A DNA stretch of 7,445 bases from JAVBQU01 sp031548675 (GTDB lineage Bacteria > Bacteroidota > Bacteroidia > Bacteroidales > P3): positions 1 through 7,445 of the forward strand of contig JAVBQU010000160.1 in NCBI GenBank assembly GCA_031548675.1, given 5' to 3'. A program made the translations under genes and the position numbers. Below are positions 1 to 5,810 of this stretch, in pieces. Positions within the stretch are counted from its first letter, which is position 1, and the number at the start of each line of letters is the position of its first letter. The notes beneath the pieces were generated by a model that had not been told where the DNA came from, did no database searches, and was given only the letters and a program-made list of their open reading frames with translations.

Positions 1-19
1 CCAAAAATAATGAATAAAT

Positions 20-208
20 TCAGTTCATTTCATTACAAATTTGCTCTGCTAATTTTAAAATAAGGACTCCTTTTCCATTTTTACGCATGGTTCCTTTGCG
101 GCTTCCTTTTAAAATTTTTCTTACGTAATCTTCTGACACATTGGCTTTTTCAGCTATTTGTTGTATAGGAGATTTGTTCTTCTGTCTTATTTTTGAATAC
201 AGTTCCAT
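20..208 (-). CDS. Small helix-turn-helix (Cro-like) DNA-binding protein
   Basis: A 62-residue basic protein, the length of Cro-like or excisionase-like regulators. Residues 15-22 (IQQIAEKA) and 26-40 (EDYVRKILKGSRKGT) read as the two helices of a helix-turn-helix around the turn NVS. The pattern of a recognition helix followed by KGSRKGT resembles small HTH proteins common on Bacteroidota phages and integrative elements (family knowledge, not a search). I chose the ATG at 208. The frame stays open to 376, but using an upstream start would run into the divergent gene that begins at 267. It faces that larger HTH gene across 58 bp, as lysogeny-type switch pairs do. Its target and role are inferred only. 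It ends with TGA near the left edge of the window, and nothing can be said about what lies beyond. Confidence 0.6.
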   Translation of the reverse strand: MELYSKIRQKNKSPIQQIAEKANVSEDYVRKILKGSRKGTMRKNGKGVLILKLAEQICNEMN

Positions 209-214
209 TTTTTT

Positions 215-236
215 GAAGTATATTTGTGAAAGTATA
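215..236 (+). promoter_or_regulatory. Promoter and possible operator repeats between the divergent HTH genes
   Basis: TATATTTG at 219-226 is an exact match to the Bacteroidota -7 box TAnnTTTG on the plus strand, about 40 bp before the ATG at 267. A TTTTG at 191-195 could be the -33 element, but its 23-bp spacing is a little long. Two near-identical direct repeats, GAAGTATA (215-222) and GAAAGTATA (228-236), flank and overlap the box, so a bound repressor could block it. The operator role is inference. No equally good box was found for the minus-strand gene. Confidence 0.45.
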
Positions 237-266
237 GAGTACAAAGTTCTAATTATTTTACGGCGC

Positions 267-737
267 ATGCAAGAAAAAGAAGAAAATATTACGAAAATTG
301 TTGATAGATTAAAAGAATACCTTGAATTAAAAGGAATTACCTTTAATAAATTATCTATCGCCATAGGTGTTTCCAACAGCTATTTCAGTAAAATGAAAAA
401 AGACCGCAAATCTTTTGGATCGGAAATTCTAAAAAATATATTCTTGTATTTTGAAGACTTGAATCCTAACTGGCTCATAACCGGAAGAGGTAGTATGGAA
501 CTTGGAGCAGACAATGCTGCAATGCAGTCAAAGCAAGAAAAAGTATTGCTTAGGTTAATCGACCTAAAAGATACTGAAATTAGAACTCTGAATAGAGAAG
601 TCGGTGCTTTACGTCAAGAAATAGAAAATTTGAAACAAAGGCAAACTTCCACTGTAAAAAAATTCTTTGAAACAGAGCTTCCGCAAACTTTTGTAGCAGA
701 TTCTGAAGAAGAATATAAATCGAAAAAGAAACAATAA
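267..737 (+). CDS. HTH transcriptional regulator, phage CI-like, with C-terminal coiled coil
   Basis: A 156-residue predicted DNA-binding repressor. Residues 7-60 form a helix-turn-helix of the XRE/CI type, with helix 2 at about 25-35 (TFNKLSIAIGV) and recognition helix at about 38-46 (SYFSKMKKD). The segment LNPNWLITGRGSM (65-77) is the short motif that closes the HTH domain in many Bacteroidota phage-type repressors. Residues 88-126 are charged with regular leucines and isoleucines and look like a coiled coil for oligomerisation. The tail is acidic then lysine-rich. There is no S24/LexA peptidase domain, so self-cleavage in an SOS response is not expected. The ATG at 267 was chosen because it follows the promoter box at 219-226 and starts the recognisable domain. 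The gene ends in a good terminator. It may be a prophage or integrative-element remnant, or a domesticated orphan regulator. Confidence 0.75.
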   Translation: MQEKEENITKIVDRLKEYLELKGITFNKLSIAIGVSNSYFSKMKKDRKSFGSEILKNIFLYFEDLNPNWLITGRGSMELGADNAAMQSKQEKVLLRLIDLKDTEIRTLNREVGALRQEIENLKQRQTSTVKKFFETELPQTFVADSEEEYKSKKKQ

Positions 738-780
738 ATCAGGCTTGTAATTTTGTTTCAACAAACCTGATTTTATTTTT
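737..780 (+). terminator. Intrinsic terminator after the HTH regulator
   Basis: AATCAGG (737-743) pairs with CCTGATT (766-772). After one mismatch, TTGT (745-748) pairs with ACAA (761-764). The 12-nt loop is 749-760 and the stem is followed by TTTATTTTT. The left arm begins in the stop codon. The T tail runs directly into the -7 box of the next transcription unit. Confidence 0.75.
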
Positions 781-787
781 ATCTTTG
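780..787 (+). promoter_or_regulatory. -7 promoter box for the hydrogenase regulator/hydG unit
   Basis: TATCTTTG exactly matches TAnnTTTG. Transcription should start near 794, leaving a leader of about 65 nt before the ATG at 860. The -33 element is weak: a TTTG at 752-755 is 24 bp away, longer than usual, and TTTC at 756-759 has better spacing but is off consensus. A small 6-bp hairpin (798-803 with 813-818, one G-T pair) lies in the leader. No known riboswitch was recognised there. Confidence 0.6.
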
Positions 788-859
788 CAAACTCTAAGGT
801 ACAGATTTTATTTGTGCCAAAGAATCTTTAATGCAATTCTAATCCAAAAGAAAAACCTG

Positions 860-1117
860 ATGGAAAAGAGACTCGGACTTATCTCCATTTTAATTACTGA
901 GAAATCCTGTATTGATAGGGTTAATGGTATTTTATCAATTTATGCTGACATGATTATGGGACGGCAGGGTATTCCATTTCATGACCGGGGTATTTTTTTA
1001 ATTTCTATTGCCATTGAAGGGCATACGGATAGAATCTCTGCATTAACTGGTAAATTAGGCAGGCTGCAAGGCGTAGAAGCCAAGTCTGTATTAACTAAAC
1101 TATCCGTAAAACATTAA
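860..1117 (+). CDS. TM1266-family iron-only hydrogenase system putative regulator
   Basis: An 85-residue protein matching the small ACT/NikR-C-like family, typified by TM1266, that is commonly annotated as the iron-only hydrogenase system regulator. Diagnostic segments are GRQGIPFHDRGI at 34-45 and the C-terminal LTGKLGRLQGVEAKSVLTK at about 62-80. The first 20 residues form the opening strand and helix. It has no DNA-binding domain of its own, so the regulatory role is a family annotation rather than something the sequence shows. I chose the ATG at 860, which begins MEKRLGLISI as family members do. The frame is open upstream to 785, but that stretch overlaps the promoter. hydG starts 24 bp downstream on the same strand, so the two are probably cotranscribed, which strongly supports the assignment. 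Confidence 0.85.
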   Translation: MEKRLGLISILITEKSCIDRVNGILSIYADMIMGRQGIPFHDRGIFLISIAIEGHTDRISALTGKLGRLQGVEAKSVLTKLSVKH

Positions 1118-1141
1118 CCTACATTATTATATTTCTCTGAA

Positions 1142-2542
1142 ATGTATACAAACGAAAGAAACCAGAATTTTATAGACCGAGATAAGCTATATTCCATGAT
1201 TGAAGGCAATGCTCCTTCGGAAGCCGTCCTTAATACAATCTTGAATAAAGCATTGCAACTACAAGGATTGAGTTTAGAGGATGTTTCTATACTCCTCAAC
1301 GTGCATGACAGTTTGCACATTGAACGCATTATGCAGACTGCTAAATTTGTGAAAGAAGAAATTTACGGAAAGCGCTTGGTATTGTTTGCTCCTCTCTATA
1401 CCGGAAATGTTTGTGTAAATAATTGTTTATACTGTGCTTTCCGAAGCGGCAATCAAAATATAGCCAGAAAAGTACTCAGCATGAACGAAATAGCTGAAGA
1501 AACCCGAATTTTGTTACGGGATGGGCATAAACGGGTATTGCTCATTTGCGGCGAATCGAAACGAAATGATACAGATTATATGCGGGAAGCTATACAAACC
1601 GTATATGGCGTACGCGAAAACCAACATGCCGTAAAACGGATTAATGTTGAATTAGCTCCCATGTCTGTGGAAGAGTTTTCAAAAATCGGAACGGAAAAAA
1701 TCGGGACATACGTTTGCTTTCAGGAAACTTATGATCCGGTATTATATAAGCAATATCATCCGGCAGGAACGCCTAAAGCGGATTATGAAAACCGTTTACT
1801 GGTAATGGACAGGGCTATGGAAGCAGGGATTGAGGATGTAGGGCTGGGTGTTTTATTTGGTTTGGCTGATTACCGCTACGAAGTACTTGCATTGATGGAA
1901 CATGCCAAGCACTTAGAGCGGGCTTATGGGTGCGGACCTCACACTATAAGTTTTCCGCGCATAGAGCCTGCTGATGGCGCTCCATTGACAACCGATATTC
2001 CTCATCCGGTAAGTGATGAGGATTTCAAAAAAATTATTGCCATTATCCGTATCGCCCTTCCTTATACCGGAATTATTTTAAGCACACGGGAAAATGACCA
2101 AATGCGTACTGAATTATTTAATTATGGCGTCAGCCAGATATCAGCCGGTTCGCGAACTAATCCGGGAGCGTATGCAGAAAACGGACAGGAAGCAGGCAGC
2201 CAATTTTCGTTAGGCGATCATCGGTCGTTAGAAGAAGTTATATCTGATATGATAGACAGTGGCTATATTCCGTCGTTTTGTACAGGCTGCTACCGCAAAG
2301 GCAGAATCGGCAATGATTTTATGGATTTAGCTAAACCGGGACTTATTAAACAATATTGTTTCCCCAATGCTTTATTTTCTTTTAAAGAATACTTATTGGA
2401 TTTCGCCTCTCCGGCGGTAAAGGAAAAAGGCATGAATCTTATTGCCCGAATGTCGGCAGAAATGACAAATAAGGCTTTGCAGCATAAAGTTGATGATACT
2501 TTAGCAAGCATTCAGCAAGGAGAACGGGATGCATACTATTAA
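1142..2542 (+). CDS. hydG: [FeFe] hydrogenase H-cluster maturation radical SAM enzyme HydG
   Basis: HydG cleaves tyrosine with S-adenosylmethionine to p-cresol and dehydroglycine, which yields the CO and cyanide ligands of the hydrogenase H-cluster in the cytoplasm. The 466-residue length is typical. The radical SAM cluster motif CVNNCLYC gives C91, C95 and C98. The second, auxiliary cluster of HydG is signed by C380, C383 and C406, which fit the family pattern CX2CX22C exactly and separate HydG from the tyrosine lyase ThiH. H267 in GPHTISFPR is a likely match to the histidine that holds the fifth, dangler iron (inference by position). SAGSRTNPG at about 334-342 belongs to the barrel core. 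No Shine-Dalgarno sequence precedes the ATG, as is normal in Bacteroidota. It follows the TM1266-family gene by 24 bp. hydE and hydF are not in this window. All catalytic cysteines are intact. Confidence 0.96.
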   Translation: MYTNERNQNFIDRDKLYSMIEGNAPSEAVLNTILNKALQLQGLSLEDVSILLNVHDSLHIERIMQTAKFVKEEIYGKRLVLFAPLYTGNVCVNNCLYCAFRSGNQNIARKVLSMNEIAEETRILLRDGHKRVLLICGESKRNDTDYMREAIQTVYGVRENQHAVKRINVELAPMSVEEFSKIGTEKIGTYVCFQETYDPVLYKQYHPAGTPKADYENRLLVMDRAMEAGIEDVGLGVLFGLADYRYEVLALMEHAKHLERAYGCGPHTISFPRIEPADGAPLTTDIPHPVSDEDFKKIIAIIRIALPYTGIILSTRENDQMRTELFNYGVSQISAGSRTNPGAYAENGQEAGSQFSLGDHRSLEEVISDMIDSGYIPSFCTGCYRKGRIGNDFMDLAKPGLIKQYCFPNALFSFKEYLLDFASPAVKEKGMNLIARMSAEMTNKALQHKVDDTLASIQQGERDAYY

Positions 2543-2573
2543 AAAAGGTCATAGAAATTCTATGACCTTTTTT
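2541..2573. terminator. Bidirectional intrinsic terminator between hydG and butyrate kinase
   Basis: GGTCATAG (2547-2554) pairs perfectly with CTATGACC (2560-2567) around a 5-nt loop. The stem is flanked by A6 on the left and T6 on the right, so it can stop transcripts from both directions. It begins at the hydG stop codon and lies 24 bp past the end of the convergent gene. Confidence 0.9.
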
Positions 2574-2596
2574 AATATGATTGAATCTGCTGATTT

Positions 2597-3685
2597 TTAT
2601 TTCAAAGGTTTGTAGATTTTTGTTTCTACCTCGTTGTTCAAAACCATTAATCCGTTTAATGCTAGAGCTTTCATTTCGTCTTCGCCCGGATATACTGCTA
2701 CCGGAGCTAAAAATGATACATATTCTTTTACAGCTTCGACAAAAGGTTTTCCGTATGCAATTCCTCCGGTAAGGATAATGGCGTCTACTTTCCCTTTTAA
2801 TACGGCTGCCATAGCTCCAATTTCTTTGGCTACCTGATAAGCCATCGCATCCTGATATAGTTTTGCTTTTTCGTCGCCATTGTTAGCGGCTTGTTCTACT
2901 TGGTAAGCATCGTTGGTATTTAAATATGCTACATAGCCTCCTTTTCCGCAAAGCATTTTGCTTATTTCATCCTGTGTATATTTTCCGCTAAAGCAAAGTT
3001 TTACCAAAGCTCCTGTAGGAAGTGTTCCTGAACGCTCGGGAGAAAACGGACCTTCTCCGTCTAAGGCTTGGTTTACATCTATTACCCTGCCCTGCTTATG
3101 GGCTCCTACGCTTACGCCTCCTCCTAAATGGGCTATGATTAAATTCAAATTTTCATATTGCTTGCCATTTTCTTTGGCATAGGTACGGGCAATGGCTTTT
3201 TGATTTAAGGCATGGAAAATAGATACGCGTTCAAACAACGGGTGTCCTGTAACCCGAGCTATGGGTTCTAATTCATCAACTACAACAGGGTCAGCAATAA
3301 ATGCCCTTGCACCTTCGATACTTTGGGCTATATCTTGTGCTATTAAACCACCGAGATTACTGGCATGCTGCCCTTGCACTCCTTCTCTCAAGTCTTTACA
3401 CATAGTGTCGTTAACTTCATACACTCCTGAAGGAATGGGAGACAATAAACCGCCTCTGCCTACAATTATTTTAATTTTTGTAATATCAATATTGGCTGTT
3501 TCTAATTCGTCTAATATAATTTTCTTGCGAAATTCATATTGTTCGGTAATTACAGCAAACGGGGCTAATTCGTCGCTTGTATGTTTAATGTTCTTTAAAA
3601 ATACTTGATTTTCTCCCTCAAATACAGCAATTTTGGTAGATGTAGATCCGGGATTGATACTTAATATATAGGGTTTCATTGACAT
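2597..3685 (-). CDS. buk: Butyrate kinase (acetokinase family)
   Basis: Butyrate kinase interconverts butyryl phosphate plus ADP with butyrate plus ATP in the cytoplasm, the energy-conserving last step of one butyrate route. Some relatives prefer isobutyrate or other branched acids. The 362-residue protein has the ASKHA-fold motifs of the family in order: NPGSTSTK (11-18, phosphate loop 1), HLGGGVSVGAH (186-196, phosphate loop 2), GEGPFSPERSGTLP (210-223, typical of butyrate rather than acetate kinases), GGIAYG (307-312, nucleotide binding) and YPGEDEMKALA (332-342). Two start codons lie two codons apart (3685 and 3679); the outer one is given. A promoter box lies 37-44 bp upstream. Phosphotransbutyrylase, often the neighbour of buk, is not adjacent here, so its substrate must be made by a gene elsewhere. 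Confidence 0.94.
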   Translation of the reverse strand: MSMKPYILSINPGSTSTKIAVFEGENQVFLKNIKHTSDELAPFAVITEQYEFRKKIILDELETANIDITKIKIIVGRGGLLSPIPSGVYEVNDTMCKDLREGVQGQHASNLGGLIAQDIAQSIEGARAFIADPVVVDELEPIARVTGHPLFERVSIFHALNQKAIARTYAKENGKQYENLNLIIAHLGGGVSVGAHKQGRVIDVNQALDGEGPFSPERSGTLPTGALVKLCFSGKYTQDEISKMLCGKGGYVAYLNTNDAYQVEQAANNGDEKAKLYQDAMAYQVAKEIGAMAAVLKGKVDAIILTGGIAYGKPFVEAVKEYVSFLAPVAVYPGEDEMKALALNGLMVLNNEVETKIYKPLK

Positions 3686-3721
3686 AAATAGGATTTGTAA
3701 TTAAATTTATATTTTGAACTG

Positions 3722-3729
3722 CAAAGGTA
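3722..3729 (-). promoter_or_regulatory. -7 promoter box for butyrate kinase
   Basis: Read on the minus strand this is TACCTTTG, an exact TAnnTTTG match followed by CAG as in the other promoters here. Transcription should begin near 3715, leaving a leader of about 30 nt that is almost entirely A and T. No -33 TTG lies at the usual 19-21 bp. The nearest, at 3757-3759, is 27 bp away. Confidence 0.6.
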
Positions 3730-3833
3730 CGGATTTTTAAAAAGATATAAAAATATCAACTATATAAGGTTTCGGTTATCTGATGTTTAGCAAATGGAAA
3801 ATGGTTAGCATACAAGACTATAAAAAGAGTAAA

Positions 3834-3889
3834 GGAAGTTAGTTTTCTTTTTCCCTATAACCCATATTTATAGTTCAAAAACAACTTCC
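3834..3889. repeat. Nested inverted repeat / large hairpin
   Basis: GGAAGTT (3834-3840) plus GTTTT (3842-3846) pair with AAAAC (3878-3882) plus AACTTCC (3883-3889). This makes a 12-bp stem with one bulged A at 3841. Within the 31-nt loop, CTATAA (3855-3860) pairs with TTATAG (3868-3873). On the minus strand the stem is followed by a T-rich run (TTTACTCTTTTT), so it could end the lectin transcript, although it lies about 50 bp past that stop codon. The rest of the 3730-3942 intergenic stretch holds no gene that I can see. Confidence 0.5.
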
Positions 3890-3897
3890 TATCTTTG
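3890..3897 (+). promoter_or_regulatory. Orphan -7 promoter box pointing into the lectin gene's 3' end
   Basis: TATCTTTG is an exact Bacteroidota -7 match on the plus strand, followed by CAAAAC much like the hydrogenase promoter at 780. No plus-strand gene follows. Any transcript would run antisense into the lectin gene that ends at 3943. No TTG lies at the expected -33 spacing, so chance or a decayed promoter is a fair alternative. Confidence 0.3.
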
Positions 3898-3942
3898 CAA
3901 AACAACAGTCATTTTTTTCAACATATAAAAAAAACGCTTTTC

Positions 3943-4608
3943 TTATTCTTTAATCGAATTAAATTCGATGATATAATAGATTTTATTGGTTTCGGCAATA
4001 TCATTCCATTCTCCGGCAATACCTAAGGTAACCGGATAATCGGCAGGCCATTTTGCTAATGCGATGGCGGCTGCATTTTGCCCGTTGGGTGAGGCTTGCG
4101 AGTCGGTAAAGTTATCGGGTTCATTGATTTTTCCGGCAGCAGTTCCCCCCCAGTTTGCATAGCTTCCATCTACCAACTTCCCTGTATTATCTCCATTCCA
4201 AAATACACGAGATGTACCCTCTGGTTGATTCGCTCCATTCCAAGTCCAGACGCCTTCTGATAAGCGGTCGGTAGCTCCAATCCAAATATATGCGGTTCCA
4301 CCACCATCTACAACCGAAGTGTATGCGGCAGAAATACCTGATTTTATGATCCCCTGATAAATAGCATTTTGCTCTGACTTATCGCCGATTTCGGCTAAGT
4401 AACCTCCTTTGGCAAAGGCATCTGCAGCCGCATCTGCCCATGATTTCTTTTCTTTTACAATTAGATAAGAGTGTCCATTGTGATAAAAATAGGAAGAATT
4501 AGAAGGGGTTGGAGTTGTGGTATTATTGTCCTTGTCGGAACAGGAAACACCCATAATAGCAAATGAAGCGATTATTAAAAATAGATACAATTTCGAATGT
4601 GTTTTCAT
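3943..4608 (-). CDS. Predicted surface lipoprotein with C-type lectin-like domain
   Basis: A 221-residue lipoprotein. Residues 1-22 form a signal peptide with a hydrophobic core (LYLFLIIASFAIMGV) ending at lipidated C23. The following SDKDNN is acidic, like the signals that send Bacteroidota lipoproteins to the cell surface. A Thr/Asn/Ser linker (about 29-39) leads to a C-type-lectin-like domain from about 40 to the end. It shows WIGATD (109-114), WTWNGANQPEG (121-131), EPDN (163-166, at the place of the EPN/QPD sugar motif) and WND (201-203, a calcium-site motif). There are no cysteines besides C23, so the usual lectin disulfides are absent. Calcium and sugar binding are possible but unproven. 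I chose the ATG at 4608, which opens the signal peptide directly; an in-frame ATG at 4644 would add 12 residues. The coding strand has a G7 run at 4145-4151. Confidence 0.82.
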   Translation of the reverse strand: MKTHSKLYLFLIIASFAIMGVSCSDKDNNTTTPTPSNSSYFYHNGHSYLIVKEKKSWADAAADAFAKGGYLAEIGDKSEQNAIYQGIIKSGISAAYTSVVDGGGTAYIWIGATDRLSEGVWTWNGANQPEGTSRVFWNGDNTGKLVDGSYANWGGTAAGKINEPDNFTDSQASPNGQNAAAIALAKWPADYPVTLGIAGEWNDIAETNKIYYIIEFNSIKE

Positions 4609-4857
4609 GTGATTATTTTTTTTTGAGTGATTAAGGTTATTCATTATTTAAAGTTTAAATACAGCCTTCGCTCATTTTACAGCCTCGTGAGAATAGGTAC
4701 AATTTTTAATGCACCGGCAGAATCGGCTTTTGTCATTATGGAACGGATAGTATAATCGAAGATTCTATCTTTTTAAGCCGTCCTATTGCAATTCTATTGC
4801 TAAAGACGGTTCTGTTTTGCCTTGGGGGGTTACTGCACAAATATTTTACAACCCATT
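4609..4857 (-). promoter_or_regulatory. Long structured 5' leader of the lectin lipoprotein gene
   Basis: From the promoter at 4864-4893, transcription should start near 4857, so the leader is about 250 nt. It holds two predicted RNA hairpins. In the first, CCGTC (4809-4805) pairs with GACGG (4782-4778), enclosing GCAAT (4800-4796) paired with ATTGC (4792-4788). In the second (4769-4746), nine pairs close a TTC loop with a 3-nt bulge. Two small ORFs follow in close succession: 19 codons at 4736-4677 and 6 codons at 4675-4655. The 8-mer AGGCTGTA occurs twice near their ends. A run of nine A bases (4624-4616) lies just before the gene start. I do not recognise a known riboswitch. The length and folding suggest post-transcriptional control (inference). 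Confidence 0.4.
4677..4736 (-). CDS. Possible 19-residue leader peptide upstream of the lectin gene
   Basis: The ATG at 4736 opens 19 codons reading MTKADSAGALKIVPILTRL, then TAA. It lies inside the predicted leader transcript, just after the 4769-4746 hairpin. Two nucleotides after its stop, another ATG (4675) begins a 6-codon ORF, MSEGCI. The in-frame upstream ATG of the lectin gene (4644) follows soon after that. The chain of tightly spaced ORFs could support translational coupling, but an ORF this short can arise by chance and I recognise no family. Confidence 0.2.
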   Translation of the reverse strand: MTKADSAGALKIVPILTRL

Positions 4858-4863
4858 ACAATG

Positions 4864-4893
4864 CAAAGATACTGAATAAGTCGAATTTACCAA
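4864..4893 (-). promoter_or_regulatory. Full Bacteroidota promoter (-33 and -7) for the lectin gene
   Basis: On the minus strand TTG (4893-4891) is followed after exactly 19 bp by TATCTTTG (4871-4864), which matches both parts of the Bacteroidota promoter consensus. It is the best promoter in the window. The only gene it can drive on this strand is the lectin lipoprotein, 250 bp further on. Confidence 0.75.
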
Positions 4894-4930
4894 TTTTATT
4901 TATGATTTTATTCTATTGGAAAAGTATCAT

Positions 4931-4959
4931 ATTATGGCAAAAATAAGCCCTGCCATAAT
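4931..4959. terminator. Perfect 9-bp inverted repeat after the DUF2520 gene
   Basis: ATTATGGCA (4931-4939) pairs with TGCCATAAT (4951-4959) around an 11-nt loop. It lies 17 bp beyond the DUF2520 stop codon on the minus strand, in the right place for a terminator, and ahead of the lectin promoter. No run of T bases follows directly on the minus strand, so it is not a classic intrinsic terminator. Confidence 0.45.
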
Positions 4960-4975
4960 CAATTGGGTATACTTC

Positions 4976-5749
4976 TTAGAATTTTTCCATGATTTTTCCT
5001 GAAATCAATTGATAAATAGCCTGATAACCGGGAGTGGTTTTGAGACTTTCTGCATGCTGTTCCATGATTTTATAATCTTTCCGAATTGCGGGTCCGGTTT
5101 GCAATTGACGGGGGGATGTTGTTTTCAATCTTTCATTCATTTGCTGCAAAAGAGGCTGCAAAATAGAAAATGAAATATTGTGTTCATTTAAAATATCTTC
5201 GGCAATAACATTCATGTAGTTTCCGAAATTACATGCAAATACGGCTGCCAGATGCACCCATTTTCTCTGTTCTGAATCCATTACATGAACATTAGCAGAT
5301 ATTTCGCAAGCTAAAGTTTGCAGATGGTGTTCTACTGTCGGATTGCTGCCCTCGATAAGCAAAGGAAGATTTTGAAAGTCTGACAGGTATTCTTTTTTTA
5401 AGCTTTGCAAAGGATAAAAAACGCCAAAAGCATTGAGATTGTGATTTAAAATATCCATTGGCAAAGTGCCTGATGTGTGTACAACTATAGCGTGTTCTAT
5501 ATTCAATCGTTCAACTATATCGGGTAAAGCATCGTCGCTCACTGAAATAATGTATAAATCTGCTCCTGAAATAATTTCCTGAATCTGATTTGTAAATGCT
5601 GCATCAAACAAAACAGCCAATGCTTTGGCAGAAGCTTCTGTACGGCTGTATACCTGTAAAATATTTTTACCTTTACTGTGTAGGGCTGAGGCTAAATTTG
5701 CAGCTACATTACCGGCTCCTATAAATACAATATTTTGAATATCTGACAT
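4976..5749 (-). CDS. Rossmann-like and DUF2520 domain-containing protein
   Basis: A 257-residue protein of the Rossmann-like plus DUF2520 family, related in fold to ketopantoate and pyrroline-carboxylate reductases. The N-terminal half begins with the dinucleotide loop IGAGNVA (10-16). It continues with ISVSDDALPDI (68-78) and VVHTSGTLPMD (89-99), as in NAD(P)-binding relatives. YPLQSL (112-117) opens the linker to the helical C-terminal domain. That domain carries HLAAVFACNFGNYM (166-179) and QTGPAIRKD (217-225). The natural substrate of the family is not established, so no reaction is given. In many Bacteroidota the gene sits by kdsC-like and maf genes; here it follows the antiporter by 61 bp on the same strand, possibly as part of one transcript. 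No clear -7 box was found directly upstream. The ATG at 5749 gives a full-length N-terminus. Confidence 0.85.
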   Translation of the reverse strand: MSDIQNIVFIGAGNVAANLASALHSKGKNILQVYSRTEASAKALAVLFDAAFTNQIQEIISGADLYIISVSDDALPDIVERLNIEHAIVVHTSGTLPMDILNHNLNAFGVFYPLQSLKKEYLSDFQNLPLLIEGSNPTVEHHLQTLACEISANVHVMDSEQRKWVHLAAVFACNFGNYMNVIAEDILNEHNISFSILQPLLQQMNERLKTTSPRQLQTGPAIRKDYKIMEQHAESLKTTPGYQAIYQLISGKIMEKF

Positions 5750-5810
5750 AGTGTACTTTTTATAGATTTATCTATTTTATAGTATGAACAATTGCGAGTG
5801 ACAAACATGG

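Noticed and set aside
20..376. Longer version (118 residues) of the left HTH protein
   Set aside because: The extra N-terminus would overlap the divergent HTH gene and the promoter region and adds no domain. The ATG at 208 opens the HTH directly.
785..859. N-terminal extension of the hydrogenase regulator
   Set aside because: It would start inside the promoter box, and the family begins at the MEKRLGLISI segment.
2634..3608. Plus-strand open frames opposite butyrate kinase
   Set aside because: They are short, antisense to a gene with complete family motifs, and have no promoter or recognisable domain.
4644..4975. Known riboswitch in the lectin leader
   Set aside because: The hairpins did not match any class I can recall; left as an unidentified structured leader.
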